A stretch of 64,000 bases of DNA from Perognathus longimembris pacificus. Lineage: Eukaryota > Chordata > Mammalia > Rodentia > Heteromyidae. Below, one piece after another: positions 21,796 through 32,624 of the stretch. The stretch lies in assembly GCF_023159225.1 (NCBI RefSeq), contig NC_063174.1, forward strand, positions 30,835,983-30,899,982, in the 5' to 3' direction. The notes under the pieces are model-generated. The model was not told the DNA's origin and searched no databases. It saw only the letters and a list, made by a program, of their open reading frames with translations. The number at the start of each line of letters is the position of its first letter. The first letter of the stretch is position 1. The translations under genes and the position numbers were made by a program.

Positions 21796-23069
21796 GTAGA
21801 AAGGTTAGTTGTTTGTGTCTGTTTCCCTGACAAAAACCTACTAATACTGATTATTACTGACATTAATACTAGCACTGCAAGTAATAACCTGTCACTCCTC
21901 TTTTGTTCCTTGTTATGGTGACTGGATACCGTTGCTCCATCAGACAGCTTGGAGGACACTGGGATCTTTGAGGGTAGACTTGTACAAGCCTTCTAGAACT
22001 TACTTCCAACTCTTCCCTCCTATTAGCTACAAGCTCTCTTGAATTTCTGAACTTGCACATTCTTGTCCTTGTGTCACTCACTGTCAACGTTTATATCTCC
22101 TTGCAGGATTTATTCCTCATGTACTTTTGATGGATCTAAATACCTGTACACATGTCCTCAGTCTTCCCAGTATGTACCTGTACCACACTACCTGCTCCTC
22201 TGCCAAACACCACAGGTGCTTGGACACATCTGTGTGCCCACACTGGCTGTGTGCTCAGGCTTGATTGTCTCCTTCCTTCATGGCCACAGGGATTCTATTC
22301 ATCTTCACCGGATGCCAACTGCTACCTCTTCTGTCAGGCTATCTCTCTCCTTCTCTCTACCAGCCAAGTGCTGTTTGCCCACAATCAGCAAAGCATCCAC
22401 AGCACTCTCTCCATTTCACCCAGCTGGGTAACATTCACTTGCCTCTTCCCTCTTCTCTTGATTGCCTTGATGGAGAACCAATGACATTTGTTATCTGTAC
22501 ATTCCCCCTGAAGTCTAGCCTACTGCTTTGTATTCACTAGTTGCCCTGTAAACCTTTGTAAATGGACCAAATGTGGTGGGTTGTTTTTTTTTTAATGTGG
22601 ATGATGATTTTATCTAAAAAGCCTAGGCCAATATGTTTTTTAAAATCCAAACAAAATGATTCTATTATCCAAAGGGATGACCAAAACCCCCAGGAGAAAG
22701 TATTGGGTTAGTGAAAGGGTGAAAGGGTTAGTCTCTTGTCCCCGATTCAGAGGAGGAACCACTGGGATAGTGTCAGCTTGTCCTTGGGCAACGCCTCTGC
22801 CAGGGTGCCCCCTGGATGCTTAGATTCACTACCAGGACAGGAAAGAATGGGCAAAGTCTCTCGGACAACAGGACTTTTTCCACCCTGGCATATAGAGTCC
22901 TGCACTGTTCCTCTTGTCCAGAAGAACGAGTTGTACCCACCATTCACAAGATGTCTTCTACTCGCTTCATTGGCAGGTCAGGGAATTTCCCACAAGCCAT
23001 CTGGGACTGTTCTGTTATCCCAGTCTTTGCAATTTGTTTTTGTTTGTTGTATTTTTAATTTTCTTCTTT
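21796..23069. other. PRKCH intron, unclassified, with a CTCF-like motif
   Basis: TGCCCCCTGGATG at 22806-22818 resembles the reverse of the CTCF core. The pyrimidine-rich open frames at 22063-22540 resemble no family. No mobile element was recognised. Confidence 0.35.
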
Positions 23070-23440
23070 TTTAATTATCATCTTTAGGTAGTTGTACAAA
23101 GGAGTTGTCGTTTAACAAAGCAGTTTGTATTCATAAACAATATATCTTGATCAATGTCACCCCTTTCAACATTCTCACCCATCCTTCCCTGATTCACCCC
23201 TTCTCTCACTCTTCTTAGTTTTGTAGGTATACATTGGATTATTTTTTTAATAAATTTATTTACTTATAAAGGTGACATACAGAGGGGATACAGTTACATA
23301 AGTCAGGTAATGAGTATATTTCTTTTTGAACAGTGTCACCTCTTCCCTTTTATTCTCCCAGGTTTTTCCTCCTGACACCCTCTCCTATAAGTTGTATAGT
23401 TTATTTTCAACATAGTATCTAGTGAGTAATGGATGATAAA
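23070..23440 (-). repeat. Two L1 3'UTR fragments in tandem
   Basis: One piece (23080-23230) reads 'gtagttgtacaaaggagttg' on the + strand. The second (23245-23440) reads 'gacatacagaggggatacag' and 'caggtaatgagtatatttct'. Both are antisense of L1 3' ends, so two insertions, or one insertion and a duplication, are present. Confidence 0.7.
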
Positions 23441-24161
23441 AGACAAAAAAAAATGACACTTGGATAAAATAAATTAAACAGCACTCCAAACATTCATGTA
23501 GTGAGACCAAAGGAAGATATCCTTAGGAGAGGATTATAAAGGCTCATAGAAAAGGATGTTTATTGAATGAACTCCAAGAAATGGAGAAAAAGGTTTTTTT
23601 GTTATTTTGGTTTTGAGTTTGGATTTTGTTTCTTTTTTTTATCCTTTGTTGCTATTTTTTATTTCTATACCTTTTGACTCATATGTAACTTTATCTGTTT
23701 TGGTGAGGGTTGAGCAAACAAATGCAACAACGTTTTTGGTGGGTTTTTTTTTCTACCCACTATTGTCATTTGTATTAGAATCACAACTGCTCATCCATCA
23801 GGAAATTACATTCTGCTGACTCTCCCATGGAGAAAATCTACTCATGTCTGTTTTGTAAGCATTCTCTCCTTTTGTCCTGGACTAAAAGCTTATCCAGAGC
23901 GATCCCAAGCAATAAGAATGTATGTAATGGGGTGATTTATAAGTGATGTCGTTAAACTCCCATTGAGCACAGTAAGTATGAGAGGAAACTGCTATGGAGA
24001 TGTGAAGGCTTATTTTATTTGGGGTTCCATCTCCAGTTCAGCAATGTCTGGGGGCTTTAAGTCTTATCACTTAGAGAAGAAGCAGCCATGAAAGCCCAGG
24101 TGTGTTCATTCATTCTTTTTCTTTTTCTTTCTTTCTTTTTCTTTTTTTTGATGTGGTTATA
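23441..24161. other. PRKCH intron, unclassified
   Basis: T-rich stretches at 23594-23760 and 24110-24150. No gene or named repeat recognised. Confidence 0.45.
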
Positions 24162-24393
24162 TCAGTAGTGGGGCTTGAACTCAGAGCCTGGGTGCTGTCC
24201 TTTTGCTTTTAAGCTCAAGGATGCTACTCAACCACTCAAGAGACACCTCTGTTTTTGGCTTCTTGGTGGTCAATTGTAGTTAAGAGTCTCATGGACTTTT
24301 CTTTCTGGACAGGCTTCAAACCCTGATTCTTAAACCTCACTGGGCCTCCTGTGTAGCCAAGGATTGCTACATGAGCCACCAGAATCCATCCAG
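24162..24393 (-). mobile_element. B1-Geo composite SINE, diverged
   Basis: 'agtggggcttgaactcagag' to 'gagccaccagaatccatcca' on the + strand. It stands head-to-tail with the next SINE, 35 bases away. Confidence 0.8.
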
Positions 24394-24428
24394 CATTCTT
24401 TATTTTATTATTTTATTATTTTATTTTT

Positions 24429-24654
24429 GTCACTCCTGGGGCTTGAACTCTGGACCTGGGTGCTGTCCCTGAGCTTATCAGCTCAAGGCTAGTGCTCTAC
24501 CACTTGAGCCACACTTCCACTTCCAGTTTTCTGGTGGTTAATTGGAGATAAGAGTATCATAGAGTTTCCTGCCTGGGCTGGCTTTGAACCAGGATCCTCA
24601 GATCTCAGCCTCCTGAGTAGCTAGGATTACAGGTTTAAGCCACTGGCACCCAGC
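24429..24654 (-). mobile_element. B1-Geo composite SINE, well preserved
   Basis: 'gtcactcctggggcttgaac', 'gctctaccacttgagccaca', 'ctgagtagctaggattacag' and 'ccactggcacccagc' are all near consensus. The flanking (TTTTA)n is its A-rich tail. Confidence 0.9.
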
Positions 24655-25343
24655 AGCTTTCATTATTTTGTTGACACTTCTTTAGCACTATACGAATACA
24701 TCCTGTGAGACTGATGAATGTTTAGAAAGTCAGTCTCCTCCCTCAATGTATTATTTTCATTTTAAACAACTCTGGAGGCGTCACTATTTGGGACCTGCTT
24801 GGCAGCTATAGTTACTTCCAAATATTACCTTGTTATGTCTGCACCATCAACAAGATTTTCATTTTATCCACTAAGGAAATGCCTCTCTAGAGAAATTTCT
24901 ATAAATGCAACATTAATTTTGTGCTTGTACATTAAATTTAGAAAAGGATGTCTGTCATTAGTTGTCAGTAAGTCTGTTTAAAGATAATTATTTAAATAAA
25001 AATTAAAAACCTTTTTATCCAAGGCATTTTTAAGTGGGAATTAAATTAGTTATTGAATATTTGAAATAAAACCTATATTCTGGCCATGAAAGTGAAATAT
25101 ATATGGTCAAAAAGTGCTTAAAAAACTAAAGGCTAAAATAAAATAAAGGCTAAAACTAAAATAGAGTTTCCCAAAATATCTTCATAGGAGCTGAGCACCA
25201 AGGAATTTCCTGATAGATAGCATTTGTATACCAACATTGCTTGAATGTATAGTATTACTTTACTTATTAGTATATAGTGTTACTTTAGTTTTATGCAACA
25301 ACCAATTCTCATTTAAAATGGAGGAGGATCATCATGCTGAAAA
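24655..25343. other. PRKCH intron, AT-rich, unclassified
   Basis: No repeat or gene was recognised. A short direct repeat 'agtatatagtgttacttta' around 25250-25290 is local. Confidence 0.45.
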
Positions 25344-25601
25344 TAAAAGTTGTCCAGCTGGGAATGTGGCTTAGGGGTAGAGTGTTTGCCTAGCATGCAC
25401 AAAGCCCTGGGTTCAATTCCTCAATTCCTCAATTCCACATAAACAGAAAAAACTGGAAGTGGTGCTCAAGAGGTGGAGTGCTAGGCTTGAGCACAAAGAA
25501 GCCAGAGACAGTGCTCAGTCTCTAAGTCTAAGCCCTAAGACTGGCAAAAAAAAAAAAAAAAAATTTAAATAAGAATAAATAAATAAAAAGTAAAAGTTGT
25601 C
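25344..25601 (+). mobile_element. IDL-Geo SINE with 11-bp target-site duplication
   Basis: TAAAAGTTGTC at 25344-25354 recurs at 25591-25601. The left monomer carries a small internal slippage, with 'aattcctc' repeated just after the B box at about 25413-25435. The tail is a long A run (25546-25563) followed by (AATA)n. Confidence 0.9.
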
Positions 25602-26213
25602 ATCCATGCCTGTGGGATCTTTGTTGCAAAAAGAAAAGTGACCAACTTTGCTTTTCTTAGAACCAGAACACAGAACTTTTCAGTTTTTTCACCCTTTCTG
25701 CGGCTTCATATAGGTACTCAAAAACAATGATTCACTCTTCTCTCTGTGGTCTTATGAGAGAGCCGGAACCCTAGCCAGCTGGACAAGTCTCTCTCTCAAA
25801 AAAAAAAAAAAGGCACAGCTGTTCCTAAAAGTAGCCCCATTCATAAGAAGCTCACTGTCTAGAACTGCAGCATTGGGAGAAAAAGGCACACTATTTCATA
25901 AAGAGCTTCTTTTCTTTAAAAAGGAAAGAAAACTCTACAATGTTTACAGACAAGAAAATTGGACCCTTCAGCCTTCTTTTAGTGGCCATGTCTGAGATGG
26001 AAGTAGGGAAAGCCATAAGTCCACGCAAGCAATTGCATCTGTGAGGCATGATTCATCGGGGCTGAGCCACGCTGGATGGAAAATCCAACTAGTTAAGCAA
26101 GATCCGCCAGAACACCTCCCGCAGGCTCTTCTGCCAGGGCTGATGCCCTCCATCTTATCCCACTGCTACTGTGTATGAATGAATGATTGACACTCTCTCT
26201 CACTCTCTCTCAG
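25602..26213. other. Intron end before the second PRKCH exon
   Basis: Mostly unclassified. The acceptor region at 26190-26213 is a fine pyrimidine tract of CTCTCT repeats ending in CAG. Confidence 0.6.
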
Positions 26214-26357
26214 TTCATGACCAAGAACCCCACCATGCGTCTGGGCAGCCTCACTCAGGGAGGTGAACACGCTATCTTGAGACATCCTTTCTTTAAGGAA
26301 ATTGACTGGACCCAACTGAACCATCGCCAGGTTGAACCACCTTTCCGACCCAGAATT
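26214..26357 (+). CDS. PRKCH: Protein kinase C eta, penultimate coding exon
   Basis: The exon has 48 codons, about residues 588-635. It starts [11 protein letters not shown], which includes the conserved Arg of kinase subdomain XI (R-L-G). It continues with [17 protein letters not shown], the end of the catalytic core, and P-P-F-R-P-R-I, the start of the AGC-kinase C-tail. The acceptor CTCTCAG ends at 26213 and the donor GTAAGT starts at 26358. Both borders are in phase 0, matching the exons on either side. The intron upstream is about 26.0 kb and the one downstream about 1.66 kb. The remembered human sequence differs at only a few residues (for example T for A after D-W, V for I before E-P-P-F). 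Confidence 0.96.
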
Positions 26358-28017
26358 GTAAGTATCAACACCATTCAAGTAGTCTCTCTCCTTCTTCAGA
26401 TGACCCAAGGCCACTAGGCAGCTGGTGGCCCTTGAAGAGTGATTAGAAGGCCATCTGATACTTGACAGTCTTACCCAGGAAGAAGCTGGGCTCCTTGCCC
26501 CTTGAGATGACATCTCTGTGTGCCCAGGTTACTTTTTTTTTTTTTCTTTTCAGTTGATTGTGGGGCTTGAACTCAGGGCCTAGTTTCTGTCCCTCAGCAT
26601 TTTTGCTCAAGCCTAGCACTCTACCACTTTGAGCCACAGCTTCACTTCCAGTTTTTGAATGGTTAATTGGAGATAAGGGTCTCATGGGGACTATTCTGCC
26701 CTAGCTAGCTTCGAACTGCAGTCCTCAGATACTAGCCTCCTGACTAGCTAGGATGACAAGCGTGAGCCACTGGCACCCACCTCCCAGTTCTCTTCTCTTA
26801 CTTTATCTGGCTTTATTTTCCCTTAACTCGAATTTAAATCTCCTGAGGATTCCCCAAATGTTCCACATTTCCCCCAAAGAGCTGGGTAATCAATGTCATT
26901 GTGCCTAGCCAATTTCCTCACGATCCTGAAGATATGGTGTATGCCTTTCACAAGTCCCAAGAAAGTAGAGTGTGGAAGATATTCCTGCACTGAGCCTGGC
27001 TGTTCTTGAAGAATCTCTGTCTGTCATATGCTACATACAATGCAGAGCTTAGACCCAAACATGCTGAGACTTTTTGGTGAAATGCCAAGGAGTACCTCTC
27101 CAAGCACATTCAGGCTAGAGGGGTGGCGTTGCTCAGAGCAGTCTGGCTCATGTTCTGAAAGCTGAGCTCTTGTTCACCTGTGGGGCAAGAGATCCATAGC
27201 AGGAAGGCAGAGAAGTGAGGCTAGCAATAAACCATGAGTTTCAGGAAGGAAGAGTGGTCCAAAGGTGAACGAAAAATGTCAGTAAATCAGGTAAGAGAAC
27301 TGAGAAGTCTAATACCGTGAAAACAATCTCTTCAGATATACAATAAACAGCTTTTCCAAACAGATGGCTTAATTTGTACCAACTTCCTAGGCTTTGAACA
27401 TCTCTGCTAGCCAGAGATAAAGCCATTCTCTTCATGGGAAAACCCCTGCCAGCTCCTGGGACTGGAGAGAACCTGGCTTTCATGGTCCTGACTAGAGGCC
27501 AGCCCAGTCAGGTAGCATCAGCCTGGTGATTGGATTGACGTGCAATTTTCCTTTAAGCTCAGGAGTCTTTCAAGAAGAGCTCTTCACATATGTAGAACTG
27601 TGTCAGAACACAGGTGAAGCAAGTGTGAACTTAACCTTTTGTTGAGAAATCTGAGCTCACATGTCCCTTGCTTGGCAATTGCCAAGTGGCATCTTAGTGA
27701 AATGGAGAATAAAGGGTGAGCAATATGGCCAGTTTGGATGACCATATTAATTCCTTAGCCTCCCAGTATAAAGCAGGCCTGCTTGGCAAAATTTTTATAG
27801 GATGAATGAGTCGGTGGTTACCAAATGTCATAATAATACACAGTGCAATGCAATAGCTATAAAGCACTATTTAATTATAAGAATCATCACTGTAAATAAG
27901 GCTATCAAACAAGTGACAGAGCATTTCTCTGAAAGTTGCTAGAATGGCCCAAGATTCATACAAGACAAGAAAGCTTCAAGTGCATAGAATCTGAACTTTG
28001 TTTCCTTCTTTTCACAG
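26358..28017 (+). other. Last PRKCH intron
   Basis: It holds one SINE (26556-26783). The remaining 1.2 kb (26784-28017) shows no named repeat and could include conserved intronic sequence. The acceptor TTTTCACAG is typical. Confidence 0.8.
26556..26783 (-). mobile_element. B1-Geo composite SINE in the last PRKCH intron
   Basis: 'gtggggcttgaactcagggc', 'ctctaccactttgagccaca' and 'gtgagccactggcacccacc' on the + strand, with the A-rich tail as T's at 26530-26542. Confidence 0.88.
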
Positions 28018-28164
28018 AAATCTCGAGAAGATGTCAGTAATTTTGACCCTGACTTTATAAGAGAAGAGCCAGTCTTAACTCCAATTGCTGAGGGACATCT
28101 TCCTATGATTAACCAAGATGAGTTTAGAAACTTTTCCTTTGTGTCTCCAGAATTGCAACCATAG
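28018..28164 (+). CDS. PRKCH: Protein kinase C eta, final coding exon (AGC C-tail and stop)
   Basis: The exon gives 48 residues plus TAG. It encodes the regulatory C-tail: K-S-R-E-D-V-S-N-F-D-P-D-F; then E-E-P-V-L-T-P-I, whose Thr before Pro is the turn-motif phosphosite; then F-R-N-F-S-F-V-S-P-E-L-Q-P, the hydrophobic motif with its phospho-Ser. These sites correspond, from memory, to human T655 and S675. Priming depends on PDK1 and mTORC2 acting on such sites. The residue after the hydrophobic-motif Ser is Phe, where remembered human eta has Tyr; both fit the F-x-x-F-S/T-F/Y rule. The last three exons add up to 159 residues, as expected for a 683-residue protein. Confidence 0.97.
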   Translation, partial: KSREDVSNFDPDFIREEPVLTPIAEGHLPMINQDEFRNFSFVSPELQP

Positions 28165-29295
28165 CCTTATGAGGAGTGAGAGATGGAATAAGAATCAGAA
28201 GGGAATTGAGATTTTCCAGGAATTTCCATTGTGAGAACTCAAGTATCTGCCTTAGAACAACACCAAATTTACCTTCTAGGAGCAAATGTTCACAACTCTG
28301 CGAAAGACAGGATATCAATTTCAAGTCTCAAGGAATTCTTGGTACTGGAAGTAGTTGATCCTGAAATAAGATTTTATGAAGATATGTACCACACAACCTA
28401 GGAGTTTCCATGGCTGTGTCAGACTTGAGCTACTAACATGAGCCAAAATAAGAGAACATATGAAGAATAAAGCTATTGGTCTTAGAAGTCCTGAGCCAAA
28501 TAGGCTTTTTACTTTCAGAGACAATCAAGACCACTCCATGCTCTTCTTTAAGCCAATGAATCATGCTACAGTCTACAACAAGACTCAATACTAATGAAGA
28601 ATGTAAAGGTGTTTCTAAGAAAATGAATGGCTTTCCAAATCAAATCATTTATACTGAAGAAACAACAACAAAAATTTGACACTGAAAAACAGTCTCCCAA
28701 CTTAAAGCCCAGAATTGGGCATCAAGACAGTTACCATAGCATACACTTCTTTAATTTCATGAACCATATATTTATTGAGCATCCATGAAGCATCCATAAT
28801 GTGTCATCACACCTGGTAACAGCAGTTAGAGGTGCCTTCATGAAGCTTTCAGTTACTCTGGGTTCCACTCATTTATTTACCTGAATGGTGTTTGCATTCT
28901 GTGAGATGCCTCTCCACATTGCCTGTGACATCCTTCTTTGTCTGAACATCCTCCCTTTTTCACAGAAGAAATCACCACCACAGCAGCAGCACAGCCAGCA
29001 GGAGAGATGATGGTGCATGCCACTTGCTGACCTATGGAGTCTGATCATGTCTATATTGTTCCCAGCTCATTGGTGAAGAATCGCACGCCATACCTGTCCA
29101 GGACCCATTGTGTAGCTTAGCCATTCATAGTTTATTTATGTTTCCAGAGACAAGTTTGTTGGATATAAACTTCAATAATTAGGAATGGATCTCTTGTAAA
29201 CAGGGCTAGAGAAAAGACAGGCTTTACCATGTGTAACTGTATATGCAATTGGAGAATTTTATCTGGCTGGAAATAAATACATTTTGTAACAAAAG
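28165..29295 (+). other. PRKCH: PRKCH 3' untranslated region
   Basis: The region runs from the stop codon to the expected cleavage site 15-25 bases after AATAAA. It has a few ATTTA and TTTATTTA elements (for example near 28870 and 29128), weak candidates for AU-rich control. About 100 bases (28760-28860) look like a remnant of the ancient repeat also seen at 5605-6150. The 3' border is inferred from the poly(A) signal alone. Confidence 0.8.
29272..29277 (+). terminator. PRKCH polyadenylation signal AATAAA
   Basis: The canonical hexamer lies 1.1 kb after the stop codon and is followed within 25 bases by a T/G-rich stretch (near 29296-29325). No stronger signal lies between the stop and this one. 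Confidence 0.82.
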
Positions 29296-29370
29296 GACTT
29301 TTCTATTCAGAAGGATTTGTTCTCTTTCCCTACTAGGAGAGTAGAATTCTACTCAAAGCTTTGAAGACTG

Positions 29371-29440
29371 GGACATGCCTCAAGTGGTAGAGTGCATGGT
29401 AGCAATGTTCAGTCCCTCAATACCACCTTCATTCATTCAT
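29371..29440 (+). mobile_element. Short tRNA-like SINE fragment
   Basis: 'atgcctcaagtggtagagtg' (A-box-like) and 'gttcagtccctcaatacca' (B-box-like) precede a (CATT)n tail at about 29432-29445. Confidence 0.5.
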
Positions 29441-29690
29441 TCATTGATATCTTTATATAGAGTGGATGAAACTTCTGAAAGGAGAATTTGACTTTAGCTT
29501 CTTATGACCCTTAAGTTGACAGACAGAGCCTGTCTTACTAACCAATGCTTCTGTTCAGAATAAGGGCAGTGACCCTCTGGGTAATGTTGCAACAAACTAA
29601 CCCTCAAGGTCTCTGGCTTTCATGTTTATTTCTCATGCATATAGAGTGCATGTGAATGGCCCTCCTCTGTCTTCTTCTAACTAGGACATT

Positions 29691-29933
29691 TAGAAAGTGT
29701 ATTTCTTTTTTTTTTTTTTTTTTTTGGCCAGTCCTGGGCCTTGGACTCAGGGCCTGAGCACTGTCCCTGGCTTCTTCCCGCTCAAGGCTAGCACTCTGCC
29801 ACCTGAGCCACAGCGCCCCTTCTGGCCGTTTTCCATATATGTGGTGCTGGGGAATCGAACCTAGGGCCTCGTGTATCCGAGGCAGGCACTCTTGCCACTA
29901 GGCTATATCCCCAACCCTAGAAAGTGTATTTCT
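29691..29933 (-). mobile_element. Young IDL-Geo SINE with perfect 16-bp duplication, 400 bp past PRKCH
   Basis: TAGAAAGTGTATTTCT at 29691-29706 recurs at 29918-29933. The element is close to what looks like the youngest subfamily: 'gggccttggactcagggcc', 'cttcttcccgctcaagg', 'ggggaatcgaacctaggg', a CpG-containing 'cgtgtatccgaggcagg', and a 19-20-base T tract as its tail. Confidence 0.95.
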
Positions 29934-30535
29934 GAAGGTCACCAGAGCAAGGGAAGAAAGAGATGGAGGAGAGAGTTGCTGCTTAATTAACTCTCCTTAG
30001 AAGGATGCATATCACGAACCTTAGTTGGTGAGCATATGTCTTCCCAGGTGCAAATAGGATGGAGGGATTATAAAGTGGCTATGATAGCCTCTGCTGCTGT
30101 GGATTTGTTGTTGTTTTTGTTTGTTTTGTTTTGTTGTTAGCAATAAAAAGTAAAAAGTTATTTTTGAATGAATAGGTCAGCTTAGGAAACAGCCTGCAGA
30201 TTTATTTAACACACAGCTGTTCGCAGATCACTTAGTCTATGGGATTTCATTGCCTCTCCATGACATGTCTGGGAGGCAGGCAGTTTGTTCTCCTTTTCCT
30301 TTCCACTATTGGTGGTGTGCACAATACAGTCCATCATAAAATAAAGTATGCCTCTTAGTTCTTTATAAACCACATGATCATAGCTATGGACAGGACCTAA
30401 AGCATTGTCTTTTAATGAACCTGTGTGGCCAATCACAATCAGTTCTCAAAACCATTCTTCTGAAATCAGTCAGCAAATGCCCAACAGCAAATTATTTTGC
30501 CATAACAGGATCTGGGAAACTCAAGGGCTTGTGCT
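29934..30535. other. Intergenic DNA downstream of PRKCH, unclassified
   Basis: No recognisable repeat apart from a (GTTTT)n-like patch at 30108-30137. Confidence 0.45.
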
Positions 30536-30650
30536 CTTACTTAGCTTTTTTGTTCAAGGCTGGTGCTCTACCATGTGAGCCACACCTCCACTTCTAGCTT
30601 TTTGCTGGTTGATTGGATAATGAAAGTCTCATGGAAGTTCCCATCTTTAT
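30536..30650 (-). mobile_element. B1-Geo SINE fragment
   Basis: Only the middle of the element survives: 'ggctggtgctctaccatgtg', 'gctggttgattggataatga' and 'aagtctcatgg'. Confidence 0.7.
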
Positions 30651-30816
30651 ATATGAAGAGACAGGACATACAGGATGTTTATCTAAGTCTCAAAGCACCT
30701 CAAATCCCTCATTGGAGCTCTATTTTGCTAAACCTTGCACCCCTTCTTTGTGATTGCAGGACTACCTGCCTGCACTTCCTGGAACCCTGTAGCATGCACT
30801 AGCAGCAAGCCGTTCA

Positions 30817-30838
30817 GTCAGCAGGTGCTGAGTCAGCT
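30817..30838. promoter_or_regulatory. Candidate MARE downstream of PRKCH
   Basis: TGCTGAGTCAGCT at 30826-30838 matches the 13-bp MARE in 12 positions. A half site GTCAGCA lies at 30817-30823, just beside it. The surrounding 30.65-31.08 kb shows no known repeat. Confidence 0.35.
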
Positions 30839-31082
30839 GGGACTTCCCAGGTCCCTGAGTTTAGACTCATTCATGCTGTGACCTGCATTCCATCAAGATC
30901 ATCTTCCTCTTGGTTAAGGAATCTTGAGACCACCTTAGTCCTTCCTCCCATCTCTTCCTCAGGCTGCCTTCATACCCAGACTCCTAAGCTATCTCACACT
31001 AACCAAACTAGGCATGTAGTCTTTGATGTCTAATGAGCTGCAAAGTGTTTGCATTGTGCTGTGTTGAGAGCTGTTAATGTTG

Positions 31083-31190
31083 GCCCACGTTGTTGAGACA
31101 TGGTCTAGCTATATAACCCAGGATGGCGTAGGTTATGGAGAGTCCTCCTAAATGCTGAGATTAAAGACCCATGCCACTGGGCCCAGCTCC
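31083..31190 (-). mobile_element. B1 SINE (7SL-derived monomer)
   Basis: 'gagacatggtctagctatat' and 'aatgctgagattaaagaccc', then 'ccactgggcccagc' on the + strand are the antisense of a rodent B1. Confidence 0.75.
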
Positions 31191-31209
31191 CTGTTCTAAA
31201 TATTTTCAG

Positions 31210-31345
31210 TGTATTTGGCATGAGGAAGGTACTCTAGTTTTTATTTTATAGATGGGGAAACTGAGGTTCGGGGAGACTAACGTCCGGTGTCACACAACTA
31301 AAGCAGTAGGGACTGCTTTAGTTGGGATCAAGCTAGTAAGTTCTT
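31210..31345 (-). repeat. MIR SINE remnant
   Basis: 'atagatggggaaactgaggt', 'gtgtcacacaactaaagcag' and 'gggatcaagctagtaag' are the antisense of MIR. The repeated phrase 'agtagggactgctttagt' forms a short hairpin inside it. Confidence 0.78.
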
Positions 31346-31914
31346 TTTAGCCCAAACTGGTGAAATCTTACAGTAAGTACCAGTTCTGTTTTTCCCATCT
31401 TTGTCAGGTTTTGAGGCAATCAAAAGGGTGCAATTCTGGAAGTGAGTGGGGCACAGAAGATGAACCTCCAGCTGGGCAGAACAGCATTAGTCATCCCCTC
31501 TCAGACCCAGAGATCAGCAGTGAAAGGGCATGATTTGCATATCAAAGATCTGGATTACCCATCCCTTCTAGGAACTGGGCTAGCCTGTGTGCCCCAATGA
31601 GGACTTCAGCCTCCTGAGGAAGAGGAAATCGTCTGGGTCATGCTGTTGCCCACAAACCTCATCTGAACTTCGGGAATAACCTCTGAACTTTGGCAATTTC
31701 CAGTGCTTTCTTTACCCCTCATTCCCTCTTCATACCTTAGTAACTGCTTGCCACCCCCTGCCCTAGCTAGGGCAGCATCAACAGTAGGAAGAGGGGGTGC
31801 CTGAGCCTGCTTGGCTGCTACATGGTTCCAGCTACAGAGCTGATGTGACTTGCTTGTGGAGGAAAGCAAAACTCAAACCACTGCATTGGTTGTGTATTGC
31901 TTTTTATTGTTGTT

Positions 31915-31982
31915 GGGTATGTGTGTATGTGTGTATGTGTGTGTGTGTGTACACAGGCATGTGTGTATGTGTGTGTGTGCAT
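31915..31982 (+). repeat. Interrupted (GT)n microsatellite at a SINE tail
   Basis: GTGTAT-type repeats run up to the tail end of the minus-strand SINE that begins at about 31986. Confidence 0.93.
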
Positions 31983-31985
31983 TAG

Positions 31986-32421
31986 TGCCTGTACTGGGGC
32001 TTGAAATCAGGCCTTGTGCTCTCACTTGTCTTTTTCTTTGCTAGTTTCAGGGCTTGGACTTGGGGCCTGAGCACTGTCCCTGGCTTCTTTTTGCTAAGGC
32101 TAGCACTCTACCACTTGAGCCACAGCACCACTTCCAGCTTTTTCTGTATATGTGGTGCTGAGGAATCAAACCTAGGGCTTCATGCATGCAAGGCAAGCAC
32201 TCTACCTCTAAGCCACATTCCCAGCCTCTCACTTGTCTTTTTTCACTCAAGGCTGGTGGCTCTACCACTTGAGCTACTCTTCCATTTCCGGCTTCTTGCT
32301 AATTAATTGGAGAAAAGAATCTCATGGACTTTTCTGCCCAGGCTGGCTTTGAACTTCAGTCCTCAGATCTCAGTCTCCTGAGTAGCTAGGATTCCAGGTA
32401 TGAGCCACTGGCACCCAGCCC
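31986..32421 (-). mobile_element. B1-Geo SINE split by an IDL-Geo insertion
   Basis: The outer element's Geo end is at 31986-32035 ('gtactggggcttgaaatcag') and the rest at 32227-32421 ('gctctaccacttgagctact' to 'gagccactggcacccagcc'). The insert at 32036-32226 separates them. Confidence 0.92.
32020..32242 (-). mobile_element. IDL-Geo SINE nested inside a B1-Geo SINE
   Basis: The duplication TCTCACTTGTCTTTTT lies at 32020-32035 and 32227-32242. The insert (32036-32226) is a full IDL-Geo of the older subtype ('cttctttttgctaaggc', 'cttcatgcatgcaagg'). It gives a firm age order: the composite SINE was there first. Confidence 0.95.
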
Positions 32422-32624
32422 ATATGTTGTTCTTAATTGGACACAAATTCAGCCACATATTTGGCCATGAACATTTCACATACCAACACCATAAAGCTTT
32501 CAGGTTACTGCCAAACCTGGTCATCCTAGTTGCTTCACATGACAGTACTGAGGCAGCCCACTGTGATTGCCCCTGACACAGGCCCCTGGGTCACATAAGT
32601 TCTCACTTTACATCATTTGAAGAC

